Shown here: positions 36,274-51,615 of the stretch, in pieces
Layout: every line of letters begins with the position of its first letter
Numbering within the stretch: the first letter of the stretch is position 1
Origin: Rotaria macrura
Lineage: Eukaryota; Rotifera; Eurotatoria; Philodinida; Philodinidae
Direction: 5' to 3'
DNA: 64,000 nucleotides
Assembly (NCBI GenBank): GCA_900239685.1
Contig: OENT01000628.1
Span: forward strand, 1-64,000
The notes under the pieces: model-generated
Told to the model about the DNA's origin: nothing
Database searches by the model: none
The model's input: the letters and a program-made list of their open reading frames with translations, nothing else
Translations under genes and position numbers: made by a program

Positions 36274-37797
36274 TTACAGAGAATAAGCTTGTCTCAACAA
36301 ATCCGCAGCTTTCTCAGCTAAAGCATAAATTGTCATACAAGGGCCAGTTTTGGATACAAAATCCGTTGGAAATACGGATCCATCCACTACACGAAGATTT
36401 TCTAGCCCATGCACCTTAAACTCTTTGTCAACCACCGATGTTTTTGGGTCTTGTCCCATTGCACATGTACCGATGAAATGATTTGCAGGTACAAGCCTAT
36501 TACGGATATAATTCGGCAAATCTGCATCTTGAATTCCTGGTGAAATTTCAGTCACTTCAGCAATTTCTTTGATCGCATTCGTAGACATCACTCGTCGAAC
36601 GTAATCAATAGCATCTATGAATAACTGGATGTCTTTTTCATCTTGTAAGTAATTCAAAGTTACTTTCGGCGGTACGAGTGGGTTGGAACTATACAACGAA
36701 ACAGAACCAGGGGCGGATTTCGGTGAACCGTTAAAGATATGCACATAGAGACGTTTTGTCAAGGGATTCGATTTTAGAACGATGAATAAATCAGAGTTTG
36801 TTGCAGTTGTCTTTACTTTACGATTGACTAAAGCAACAGGTATGCATTGATCAAGTGGTAAATTCTTTACTTCGTATTCTAATATGATTAGACCATTGTC
36901 AATCAAGTTCTTTCCAACTTGAGTCAATTCATGCTTCACTTGTATACTATTTTTTTCGAGCATTTCTAGATCACCTATGCCTGATAGTAGCAGTAGATGA
37001 GGACTAAAAAATACGCCTGCAGACAAAATATATTCTTTGCGAGCCACAGCCATAAAATAACCTTTCGATGAGACGAATAATAGACTGTCAATACGTTTTT
37101 CCATTGAATTCACGTTGAATTTTGTTACAGTTGCACCTGTAATAAGAGTGAGATTTGAATGTTTCTCTAAAGCAGGTATCAAGTATTCCGATGCACTCCA
37201 GTGTCTTAATCCATTGACGAATATCGATGGTTCGAATGACAAGCCATAATCAATAGGGCCTGCTAAATCGTTGGTAAAAGTTTCATCGAGTTCATTCGCA
37301 ATCTTTTTCCATAGATCAGAAAACACAGGTTCATTAGCGTACATCATACGTAATGGACCGTGTTCTCCATGAGTTCCATCGACCGAGCATAATGGTGTTG
37401 TCTCAAACTTTTCAACCATTCTATAATACTTCGACATATGTTTGGAACCGAATGATTCATCACCGCTGGCCTTAACAAGTAAATCGCATTCACTTTTAGT
37501 CATTCGCTCTATTCCACCCCAATTTAAGCTATTGCCTCCAAGACTGTTCCAAACAAGTAATTCCAATGTTCGATTGTTTAGATTTGAGAATGGTACATGA
37601 ACTAGATGATGTTTAAACTGAGGATCCTGCAACAGTTGTCTAAATAGCGACTTCTGTTTCATTAACGGATTTTCTGTATCGTTTGATCCGCTTGATAACA
37701 GTAAAACTTGAAAGCCATATTCAGCTAGTCTTGCAGCTACAACACAGCCAGCAGTACCACCTCCAACGATAATAAAATCGGCATGAATTTCTTCCAT
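36274..37797 (-). CDS. GMC-family FAD-dependent oxidoreductase
   Basis: Intronless, 507 residues, ATG at 37797; AATAAA overlaps the region just after the TAA stop. The N-terminal FAD dinucleotide motif is FIIVGGGTAGCVVAARLAE (residues 8-26). GMC signature 1 is NSLGGNSLNWGG (84-95); GVFFSPHLLLLSGIG (261-275) is signature 2. NHFIGTCAMG has the catalytic His440, and LRVVDGSVFP plus TIYALAEKAADL close the FAD fold. The second active-site residue, normally His or Asn in a GHPxAT/GNTNAPT motif, aligns to KTGPCMT here, with Gly or Pro in its place, so alcohol oxidation may be altered or lost. No signal peptide, so probably cytosolic. The substrate is unknown (choline, glucose and aryl alcohols are typical of the family). 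Intronless structure suggests retroposition or horizontal origin. Confidence 0.92.
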   Translation of the reverse strand: MEEIHADFIIVGGGTAGCVVAARLAEYGFQVLLLSSGSNDTENPLMKQKSLFRQLLQDPQFKHHLVHVPFSNLNNRTLELLVWNSLGGNSLNWGGIERMTKSECDLLVKASGDESFGSKHMSKYYRMVEKFETTPLCSVDGTHGEHGPLRMMYANEPVFSDLWKKIANELDETFTNDLAGPIDYGLSFEPSIFVNGLRHWSASEYLIPALEKHSNLTLITGATVTKFNVNSMEKRIDSLLFVSSKGYFMAVARKEYILSAGVFFSPHLLLLSGIGDLEMLEKNSIQVKHELTQVGKNLIDNGLIILEYEVKNLPLDQCIPVALVNRKVKTTATNSDLFIVLKSNPLTKRLYVHIFNGSPKSAPGSVSLYSSNPLVPPKVTLNYLQDEKDIQLFIDAIDYVRRVMSTNAIKEIAEVTEISPGIQDADLPNYIRNRLVPANHFIGTCAMGQDPKTSVVDKEFKVHGLENLRVVDGSVFPTDFVSKTGPCMTIYALAEKAADLLRQAYSL

Positions 37798-40700
37798 AAC
37801 GTACGAATTTTCTTATGAGAATTGCTCACAGTTGTCAAAGTTTTGGATCACGTTAACAATCTTCACAACTGTTGATGTGTTGGTATTTGAAAATTTCTCT
37901 AAAACTAATCGAATAGTTTTAAACTTAACTGAGGCTTGAGAATTTTTCAATATTTCATTCATGGCAATCGAGGAGTAACAGCAGTAAGCAATAAATAAGA
38001 CAGTTTGTCTGTGTGTGTATCATCATCGGAATCATGAACAACAAGACTCTGATAAACACGTTGTGAGAAGTACAAATAAACTAATATATCATACCGAATA
38101 AAGATGAAAAAATGTTAAAAGAAAAAGGATGGAACTCGTTTTGACACAGATAACTTTGTCAAATATTAATTATGATTGTCGATTATAAATGAAACATCAT
38201 CAACGTAATTTCATGAAAATGCAAATTATTTTACGAAATTTGACACACAATATTGTCATGCGGGAACGTCATCTTATAAAATATTAGACAATGAGTGATA
38301 CTTGTTTCATTATCTATATTTCTATAATGTTCATCCCTGTCTAATAGGTAAGAGTGATGATCATCGGCAAAACGCAGTAAGGGGAAATATGAAAACCCCT
38401 ATTCTAAGTATCCAATGAAATTTCAATAATTGAAACGCTACGTAATAGTACATGTATATTACTCTCGACTTTGCAGATATTTTTAACGAAGAATCCGTTT
38501 GAATGATTATAAACACAAAAGAACAACTAGAACGAAGGAGCTTCTGTGATTGTTTGCAAAAAGGTCAATGTGCTTATAGGTGTTGGTTATGAAGCAAAGA
38601 TTGAAAGTTGAATTCAGAATTCAATTCTAACGAGATTTTTTATAAGGGTGTTAGGGGGTACGGGTAGAATTGAAAATTATCAGTAGAGTGTCTGTAATTG
38701 TAAGACTCATCTTCATTAGCACTTTCCTGCGGAGTTTTCCTACAATCATACTGAAAACTATGACTTTAGTCGTTACTTGTGTCATTGAAAAATATTTCAG
38801 TTCTTCTTGAACTCACGAATGAGGATTATAATAGCTGAGATGTCTATGATTATGAAAACTGTCTAATGATATAATTTATGATCTGTCTGTTAGTCAGTTT
38901 ATGTAGTTACTTACTGATTTAGTTTTTATGGTACGAGACATCTTTCTGACTACATATTTAATTGGTTAGCACATAAGAGAAATTTCAATTGAAAGATCGA
39001 AAATCAGTAAGAAAACGATGGCAAGCGTTCATTGTATATTGTGTTGCTACATGTGACATGCCAACTATTGTGCATACTGAATAAAGGAGATGACGTAAGC
39101 GGAATGTATTTAAGTGGTGATAAGCTTATTTACATGGAATGAAAATGATGAAAAAAGAAAAAAACTACTGGTATTATTAGCGTTTTGTCAAAACATCAGG
39201 ATTATGTGATGAGAATGATGTAGAAAAAATGAAACTAATAAAATAATTTAGATGTTTCGCGAAAACAAGTATTCATGATGTGAAAGTGATTGAAAAATAA
39301 TGGAAGTATTGTGGTAATTTTGATTTTTTCATTCCCTGGGAAGAATACGCTCTCATTATAAAACTTCACAATTATCATCGTCTACCAGATGTGAGGCTTG
39401 GTTTCTTGCATGCTACGATTTATCAGCTTGTTAAGAGTTACCTTACGCCTCGATAATGGTGTATCACATTTATTACTATGTGCACTTCGGCTTACCACTG
39501 TAGCAGTAATCTTTATTGTCCATTTTTTATCAAGTAACTATGACATATGTGCCTGTTTCTCACTCATCGTGTAATGAGTAAGGTGTATTTCTTACCATCG
39601 AAAGAGTAGAAAGTGTACATAAAGTTGAAGAGAGGATGGTAAATGTCACATGGTTGATGATTACAGCAAAACTTTTCATGAAACTTTATTCCATTAACCG
39701 CTGCTTATTTGATGAAAAGTAATGAATTCTACATAACTCGGTCGACTATCTGTAGGGTCGAAGAAATTAAATGTGTAATTTGTTGTTCATCACTGTGCAG
39801 GCACTTTCCGTAACTGAAACAAAGCTTTTTTCGTAGACTATGTTCTATCACGTTTGATGCCTGATCATTCGAGTAAACCACCATGACAGAGAGATGAACT
39901 AACCTATTTTGAAGTATCGATAATGTGTAGATTTCCGATAAAACCGATGAGAGTGCAGATAGTATTACACTTTACTCCAATCTTTCGTATTGTCAAAGTA
40001 TGCCACTAATACCAAAAGCATTTACATTTTATACTCAACCAGGTGAGAGAAGAACGAAGGATAAAAGGAGAGAATCAAAAGTCAAGGGAATGATAGAAAG
40101 GATAGAATATAATATGACGCATGAGTAGTAGGGGAAGGATATAAGATAATTACAATCAAGAGGATAGATGGATGAATGAGAAAGGTTAATAAGCATTGTG
40201 TATATAAATTCAATACAATCAGTAGGAGCAGTCACAGATAATACTTACGACTTCATCTATACCAAACCTTTCGATTGAATTTTATGACAAACTACGTATC
40301 GTACAAACGAGCTATTCGTCAGAGAAACCAACAAGTACTTGACTCCTACAGAAGAAAAGAGATTTGGACTTTTCGACTTCAAAACCTCACCATTAAATTG
40401 CGCACAAATCCCGGATTTCGAAAAATAAATTTCCCTTTTCAAAAATATTCATGCAATTTTCTTTCCACTACCGGTCGAGTAAGAAAAGAAATGCCGGTCT
40501 CTAACTTTTTCTCTCTAACTACCTCCACTTCGTCTGCGTTGAGTATTAGATTGATTCTAAGTCTCTATCGTCATCATCTATCTGCGAGGTATGAAATGCT
40601 ACAGATAACTGAACAATAACAAGTAACCAGAAAGAAATCTTATAGCTCATGAGGGTCAATTAACAATTTTTGTAATGGTGAAAGTTTATTTACTCGACTG

Positions 40701-42177
40701 GATATTACGGATGGAAATAACAATAATGGTGGCACGGTTGCCTACTAACTCACTGTTACAGAGTCGCAATCCAATCAAAGAAACAATTTTCGGGCATTTC
40801 TTCAATAAATTGGCTCGGACTCTTTACAAGCATGTAACATCTATGAAGTTTTCTTTTGGACAATCACAAACAACTTCGATGAACGTCATATCTCTAAATC
40901 GACATTGAGCATTTCATGGAAACGCTGACTAAACTTACTGAAGTTTGGAAAAAAGTAACAGGCAATGCCTTGTATCACTAAAAATAAGCCATCAAACAGT
41001 TCAAATTAAAGACCACTCACTTATTGTAATTGCCGATAACAGTAGAGAAAACTAGACACCTTAAATCTACGAAATAAGCTAAGAACTATTTCAGCATCTA
41101 CAAGAACAGACGAGAGTGGTTGAAGTGAAAATTCTTCGATCTTGAAATGCATGAAAGTCTTAAGTATGATATTGCACATACCACTTTTCATATACTCAAT
41201 TTGTTGTGCCCGTGCAATTCTCGTTATAGAAACGCACAAGATTTTAGTCTTTCCTTAACAATTAAGGATGTTTCAAAATCAATAGTATAGTAATTAATAA
41301 GAGGAACTCATTCGTTTACTTTTTCCGACAGATACGAAAGTTGCATATGTCACTGTTTTGGATGTAGATGCAATAAGTATTGGGAATAGTTTTATTCAGA
41401 TTTATTTAAAATAGGATAAGTTTGTGTGCTGAACATTTGTCATAATTCGTTCATAAAGACACATTAGATAAATAAAACCTGTAGGATAAATCAATGAGAA
41501 AAAAGTAAAACAAAACGATCGTTTCTGAATGTATTATTGTAGAAATAGAGTGATTCGAATTGTCAGATAGAAACTTCCAAAACCAGAAAAAAAACATCGA
41601 AAAGTAGTTCCTCTTTACTATGTAATCTATTGCAGCAAGTCTACAGATAATGCTTATCATCTGTAGATTATCGGAACTTTCCCTCGATAGAATATCGTGG
41701 CAATAATTCTAGGAGTAGTTAGTAAACGTAAATTATTTCGTTCTATTTATTTGGTTTTCTGGATGAAAAAATTCCATGGTTTTAAATAGTTTTGAATACA
41801 ATGTAGGTTCTTAGGTCATTCCAGCCGTTTATGAGAGTCTCAGAAAATAGCATGTACTTGAAAGAAAGAAATTCAATAATATTTGTATCACCAAAGCACA
41901 CCCCTAATCAGTGAGGTAGGGTCATGAACTCTTGACTGAGAACTTGACTTTTACCTCTACTGATTGACCAACGCACGTCTTATTGAAATATATGCAATAG
42001 AACGGTAGTTTTACATAATGAAACAAATACGGCAGAAATATTAATTGACTTTTTTCTTTATATTAAATTCATACATATTTGTTTTTTCATCCACAGTGTT
42101 CACTAAAACTTTATTTAAATCAGTACAAAAAAAAAACAATGTGTCATGTAAACCCTTCGTATTGGATATTAAAAAAC
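37798..42177. other. 4.4 kb intergenic, no supported gene
   Basis: Several 60-114-codon frames (for example 40275-40619 plus, 40035-40235 minus) show no domain; some are pyrimidine-rich and probably chance. A candidate AATAAA for the cathepsin gene lies at 42110-42115 on the minus strand. Confidence 0.45.
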
Positions 42178-43448
<1,271 letters not shown>

Positions 43449-44727
43449 TCTTGCTGAATTTTACTTCTCGTATGTCAAAACCTAACTTAAGATGTGATAA
43501 AAAATGTATCCGCGCTTTTATACACCATATCACTAGAATGCGATGATGCGGCGTTTTTCTATTATATCATTGGCGAAAAAAACAAAAAAAAGTGCACCTT
43601 ACCTGCCATGACATTAAATAAAAACGAGTCTCTTATCTTACGTATAAATGCTCTACGCTGTAATCAATTTAGAATTTAGACAGCTGAATAAAATAAAAGT
43701 GTAGAGAAAAATGCAATGTGAAACGAATGTTTCGAAGGAAAGCATACTTTAGCAATATGAATCACTTTGTTATAACGTTCTTCATTTGTCATGTGACGAA
43801 TACTACTTTTGTTCTGAATAATAGATCTCATGTTTCTTTTTTGGTTGTTGTTAACTTCAGACTTTCAGCTATTTCATTCATTGTAATTTTTGAACAAAAA
43901 ACTCTTTACCTACGGACGTCATGTGAGTTTGCTCATTATCTCCTATCGAAGCAGACAAGAACGTGTGACTTTTATTCCACAGCATTTCGTTATCTCCTCA
44001 CATTTTTCATTTTTTTTCTATCGTGGTGCAAACTTGTTACGCAAGAACGCAACAAAATCTAATAAAATACATTACTAAACTACAATACCCTAACTATTGA
44101 ATGCAGATTTCAGAGAATTTACTATATTCAACGCTAATGTATGCCATTCTACTCATATTAATCCATCGGATGATTTTAATTCATTTAGTGATATAGCGAT
44201 CAACCCGAAGTGCTGAGTAATGTTCGAATACACCTAGATATATTGGTAAAAATTCTGCTAAATTAAACATTATGTTTGAAGAGTAGTAATGTTGTGTATT
44301 TTCAAGTACGAATCAGTATGACGAGTGTAATACTATTATCATTGTCTATCGAAGATCAGAAGAGTCAGATATTTTCTACATCGGAAGAAGAACTTTATTT
44401 CCAAACAAAGATTGATATCGTGAAAACGAACATGTTATGCGGATTTTTAAAACGAAATTTCTTTCGAACTGTTTCAACAAATAAAACAGTTTCATGAGAT
44501 AGCTTGAAAGAAAATCATCGAAATAAGTTCATTCCGATGTCAATCACTTAATTCGTATCTATTCAACAGAAAGTATCAATCACTGTAACTTCGATATGAA
44601 AATAAAACGTGCAAGCATTCAATTTTAAACATGATCAAAAATTAGAATATTAATATCATATGACTTGAAAGAATAAAAAAAAGCGACAGTGTTTTATTTT
44701 TGTCTTCGTCATTTGTCTAAAGAGAAA
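43449..44727. other. intergenic between carboxylesterase 3' end and cathepsin L promoter
   Basis: About 1.3 kb. Plus-strand frames at 43494-43679, 43718-44062 and 44276-44497 have no motif. This presumably contains the cathepsin L promoter. Confidence 0.45.
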
Positions 44728-46617
<1,890 letters not shown>

Positions 46618-49600
46618 ATTTAAATTAGATGAATGGTGGCAAACAATGTTTAAAATAAAAACAAAGTTGTTGCTATTTATATACATACTGATAAGAAAAA
46701 TAGAACTTTATCAAACTCTTCGCACAACAATAAGTGTATCGTCGCACACCTCTCTACAAGGTACTATTTACAAGTAACAGGTATCGAGCTACCGACTAGC
46801 ATCCTTAAAGCAATGTCTCTTATGTTGAAATGTTGAAAGTTTTAACGATGGAAACTTGCTACTTGTAAAATAGAAACTTTCAAATAGTTTCATTAGGAAC
46901 TAAAATTCTTTCGTTTCAATTTAATATTCGTGAACATTAAGAACTTTTTTGATACGCATACATAAACACAGTGTCAATCGCTGGACGCGTATTAAACATC
47001 TATAGTGACTGCACTCATTCTATTGATAGAACTCATAATTTACAATTGAGTGTGAAAGACAGATTTAATGATTGATAACTTCATATACATGAGATATAAT
47101 ACTGTCACTAACATTGATTCATCTAACCATCATGTTAAAAAGCGGACAATGAAGATAAGTAGCTTACTAGAATTCGATAGTGTTGTTGAGTAGCTGATGC
47201 TCGTAATCATAATAATGCAAAAGAGAAATTCAAATACGACAAGAAAATTCAATGAAGGAAGACTAAGTTTATCAAATGTGATTTTGCGAAAGCTCGAATC
47301 TTTTTGCTGTCGTAGAAACCAATTTAAGTCATAAGTCTAATTTTTTTCAATCTGTGCCATCAACTAGGTAAATGAATTGATTAGAATTAAGAAGCTTTTG
47401 ATTATAAGCTACAGGATCGTTTTGCTTTTGTCGAACGACGAAATTAGCGAATGACATCCTATTGTTAATAGGATGTGCTATGTTGATAAATTTCTTTCAA
47501 TTTTGAAATTTTATTAAGTTATCAGATTCATACGAGTGAAACTATTTGATTTGAGTCGATTTCAATAGAATTTACGAAAAGGAATGAAATAGAAAACGAC
47601 ATAATCTAATTATTATGACAAAAGAAAACTTGATCAGTAAATGGAACAAATGTTTTTCTTCCAAAGTCATGAAAACTATTCCATGAATAATATTAAATTA
47701 GTAGAATATATTCAAGATCTTCAATACTTTTCGTTATCTAAATTTATCTTTTCATCAGTGAACGAGTACTGAACTAAGTTAAGACGTAAGGAAAACATCA
47801 GTTTCTATTCATGTATTTGTTGGTGGAACGAATGAAATATCATTCACGTAACTTGAATATCGAAATTTCATTTTTTTGAAATGCACATTTGACCATATGA
47901 ATGCAAACAAGAGAAAAATAGTGACGAGATTTAACTACGATTTTAATCTATATACGATAACGTTTTCTAGAAATTCTCATCGAAATGAACGTTTGAAAAT
48001 AACTGCTTTGATCATCTAATACTATTAGTTAGTCTTTGTTCTATATGCTTATCTGTTTTTATATTCCAGAAAAATGTTGAGATCTTGACAAAATTTATTT
48101 CTTGATATTTCGACTTAGTATTTCTACGAAAACAATAACAAAATTGAAATTATTGAATCTTTCTCCAAAAGTGAAAATTAAAATATCGAATAGTTGTAAT
48201 ATTTAATTATATACAGTGCAATCGAAAGAGAAAACTATGGATCAGATAGAACTATCTATGTACATAGAATTAATATGTGACGTATGGTGTAGTTGTTACT
48301 AATGCGCACGCGCTGCTTGTTGTACTTCGTTTCATTTGAAGTTTATTTCATAATGATTGTATAAGTAATACACTAGAATTTCGAGAAGAAACTGTTTAGT
48401 TCACATATTCTAGAGGTAAATGATATTTGATAGTCATCAGTAAGTATTTGCTAAAGTTTGTGTATGCTTATTGGTTTCTACGTGACATTGTTTATTACTT
48501 CTTTAAGGATCATGTTTTGTCGAATATGGTGACATCACATCCTTAAATGAAATGTACGTTCGTTTGAAGAAAAAACCATGAATAGAATGAAACTTCTTCT
48601 CAAGAGTACTGACTCACGGGATTTTAAAATGATTAACCAAGTGAAAATTATCTGTTACTTGAGCTTTTCTAATATATTTCAACTAAGTCATTTGCTTCTC
48701 GATATTGAAGAAGGTAAAAGGACAATATTTTCTTTGAAACATAGTGTAACTTGTCAATTTATCTTATAGTAATTCATCAAATCTGATGTTTTCACATAGC
48801 TGACTAACACAGATAGGAAATATCAAAATACAGTAATGTAAATTTGAAACACTACTTATCTACGAAGAAAAAAAGTTAAAACAATTATTTAGAAGAATGT
48901 CAATAGACTATTCGCATCCAGTTCATGGTAACATGTTCATTTTTTTATAATTCATTTCATTTAGTACTTTTATTGATTAGAAAACGTTACCTTATGTAAA
49001 AAAACATTATGATATCGTTCACTTTGAAACAACTACTCTAATCAATGCAATTGATTGTTCAATTATTTTTCTGGCGAAGAAATTTTCTTTTCTTAATTCT
49101 GATATGATTTAATTGTATAAAACATGAGAATCTGATCTGTATGAGTGTCTACTGACACGTGTGACTCTTGGTTTCGAAGTATAACTTTGTTATTCATAAT
49201 CGACATTATACAAACTTAGTTAGTAGACTGACAAAATTTATCCCTTGATCTTCAGTTAGCATTTGTCAATAGAATATTTCATTTTTAGTGCCTCATTTTC
49301 TATAGTTATTTGTTTCTTAACTTTTGAAATATTTTCATCTTTGATTTTCGTAGAAAAATATTTATTTCATTTTACATTTTCGGAAAATTGTTTTTCTATT
49401 GATTTTGAAATGCACCAATGATACGTATAGTAAACCGTCCGTACAATACTTGTAGTTGTTATAATCAGCGATACGAATAGCAGGTGTACCCATCATAATC
49501 ACAGTGTACAGAACCCTTGCTAAGTCTCGAGTACAAGCTCTTTTGCACGCTGTTGACAAAAACAAAGTGTACGCAGAACACTTAGTGTGCAAAATTAACA

Positions 49601-50346
49601 CTTTGCGCTCTATCGAAAAATCTATTTGTATATGAATTAATTCTAATATCAGTGGATGCGAAAAGCTGACTTTGAACGATATGACCTTTGCTTTTCATTT
49701 TTACTATCGACTAGTGCTACTTTTCTAACTTTTTTTCTTTCCTCTTTTAACATGAAGCGAATAGTTTGTTTAGAAGATATAAAAATGAACACGTGTTTTT
49801 CTAGATTATACCGTAAGTTTCGATATATACACTGTGGTACCCTTTGGTTACTAAAGTAAAGTGTACCGATACGTTTTGTTCAATAAACCAAAGTGCACGA
49901 AACCATTTTCTTTTCGAATTCCATTCGGAACGCTGGTTATAATATGAGAATTGAATACGTGGCATGTTTCATACAATTACGACTCTCAGTGAATGTTCTG
50001 CATAGGTATTAATAATTTCAGAAATCTAAGATACATTTAATTAGTCAACATATTGAAGGCAAATATTATGACGCACGATAGCCTACATATAAAACTATCT
50101 ATCTCAAATTTCCTTTGCAGAAACGGTCAAATTTTTCGAGAAAAGTATCCTAATTTTTCACTAATATTCGTATAATTTAAATCACTATAAAATCATGAAA
50201 AGTTTGTAGATTTTTTTGAAAAATATCCAATTCCGAAAAAAGGACCATATGCTTTTTCCATTCATCGGTTATTTAAAAAAAGAGAACCTCTTTCATCATT
50301 CTATCGCTACTCTCCATGCAAACACTCACATATAGAGGAAGGAAAG
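46618..50346. other. 3.7 kb intergenic, no supported gene
   Basis: Stops in all frames. Between 49430 and 49900 the words GTGTAC, GTGCAC and TTGCAC recur more than expected, perhaps an eroded repeat element. Small frames at 48578, 49362 and 49656 lack motifs. Confidence 0.4.
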
Positions 50347-50355
50347 AAAAAAAAA
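50347..50355 (-). terminator. RNA polymerase III terminator of tRNA-Tyr
   Basis: A run of nine T on the tRNA strand begins 4 nt past the tRNA 3' end, as expected for Pol III. Confidence 0.85.
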
Positions 50356-50359
50356 CGAA

Positions 50360-50448
50360 TCCGAACTCCCAGACTTGAACTGGGGACCTATAGGTTACTA
50401 TGATTACACCATTACAGCCTACCGCTCTGCCAGCTGAGCTAAGTTCGG
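50360..50448 (-). tRNA. tRNA-Tyr (GUA) with a 16-nt intron
   Basis: 89 nt. Acceptor CCGAACT/AGTTCGG with discriminator A; D stem GCTC/GAGC; anticodon stem GTAGG/CCTAT; loop CTGTAA-A with anticodon GTA at 50413-50415; variable AGGTC; T stem CCCAG/CTGGG with loop TTCAAGT. Removing 16 nt at 50396-50411, directly 3' of position 37, leaves a canonical 73-nt tRNA. An intron at this position is universal for eukaryotic tRNA-Tyr. A and B box positions (TAGCTCAGCTGG, GTTCAAGTC) are conserved. CCA is not encoded. Confidence 0.97.
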
Positions 50449-51276
50449 ATGTTGAAATAAGATTTAAAAATAGATGAAAAGATAGTTGTCTTTTTCAATT
50501 TCAAATACAATCAAAAATAGTTTAAATTCCAGTAGATTGTTTGTGATTCTTGCCAACTCTAATCTATGCAAAATGGTTCCCTTGTTCATTCAGAATACAC
50601 TATGGTATCCATTTCATTTCTTTCTCCTGCTTTTTGCCTAATACAGTATTATCAAGCTAATTTCTCTCAACATATATATTTCTAATGATAATTTGATATT
50701 GAAAAATGAGTGTCAATGAGATACTTGTGTTGATATTATAGAATTCGTTTCAGTTACTAAGTACATACTAGCGTTCATTCCTTCTATTGGTTTATTTCAA
50801 GTCAATATTTTACTATAATTATTTTTCAGTGCCTCAAAATCATGAACTGTGTATGTATTTATATGCATTGATATCGACTAATGTACTTGATACATACAAG
50901 CTATAGAGTACTTTAATAATGTACAGTAATTCAGATGAATATTGAATTATTATATTTTGTATCTTTCATTATTTTATGCATTCGAGTTATCATACGTTAA
51001 GGGATCATCATCTCATAACACGATTTAACGTGAACTAACTAACATCAACCAAGATATTGGTATCCATTATTTATTCATTATGTTAGAATCGTTTTTGTAT
51101 GCATAAAATCAATGACAAAACTATCAAAGGTATACTAATATAATTATGAATTTAACTAAATGTAGATTTAAGTCAAAAATAATTGTAACGTTTTGACTTT
51201 TCAGGAAGGTCATTATTAATTTGAAATTTGTTTAGAATTTGTTATTTCTTTTCCTATTTTTACGAAAATTTTCGTT

Positions 51277-51315
51277 TAGTGACGTTTCGTCAACGATGTT
51301 GACTTCATCAGACTA
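51277..51315 (-). ncRNA. type I hammerhead ribozyme motif (left arm)
   Basis: On the minus strand: stem I TAGT/ACTA, core CTGATGA, stem II GTCAAC-ATC-GTTGAC, GAAA, then CGTC with cleavage expected after the C. Stem III is only ACGT, so it could form only between two copies (dimeric hammerhead). One extra A lies between the core and stem II. Outer sequences TTTTAC/GTAAAA may extend stem I. Confidence 0.75.
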
Positions 51316-51514
51316 TTTATTTGTAAAATGACACGTCGTATAAAATAAGGGCATTTTTAACATATACTATTCTATTGATAGTGGAACGAACGAAGAAAAA
51401 TCCGAAAGAAAGATAACTTCGTCCAGTATCACCGTCTTGTTCGTTTCACTATCAATAGAATAGTATATGTTAAAAATGCCCTTATTTTATACGACATGTC
51501 ATTTTACAAATAAA

Positions 51515-51553
51515 TAGTCTGATGAAGTCAACATCGTTGACGAAACGTCACTA
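51515..51553 (+). ncRNA. type I hammerhead ribozyme motif (right arm)
   Basis: Same sequence as the left-arm motif, on the plus strand: TAGT (51515-51518), CTGATGA (51519-51525), stem II 527-532/536-541 with loop ATC, GAAA (51542-51545), CGTC (51546-51549), ACTA (51550-51553). Identity of the core in both arms indicates young insertion or constraint. Confidence 0.75.
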
Positions 51554-51615
51554 AACAAAAATTTTCGTAAAAATAGGAAGAGAAATAACAAATCTAAAAA
51601 AAAATAATTGTAACG

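Larger units (their letters stand above)
51175..51615. mobile_element. inverted-repeat element with two hammerhead ribozymes (Penelope-like remnant)
   Basis: Arms at about 51233-51391 and 51439-51595 are near-identical inverted copies with a spacer of about 47 bp. The whole is bounded by a 16-bp direct repeat, AAAAATAATTGTAACG, at 51175-51190 and 51600-51615, consistent with a target-site duplication. Each arm contains a hammerhead motif pointing to the centre-distal side. No protein is encoded. Penelope-like elements, including bdelloid Athena, are known to carry minimal hammerheads in their terminal repeats and to insert with inverted terminal repeats and variable target duplications. Assignment to that group is therefore inferred. 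Confidence 0.75.

Noticed and set aside
40275..40619. 114-codon plus-strand frame
   Set aside because: Basic, motif-free translation, with no splice partners found.
43718..44062. 114-codon plus-strand frame between cathepsin L and the carboxylesterase
   Set aside because: Phe-rich, overlaps another frame, no family resemblance.
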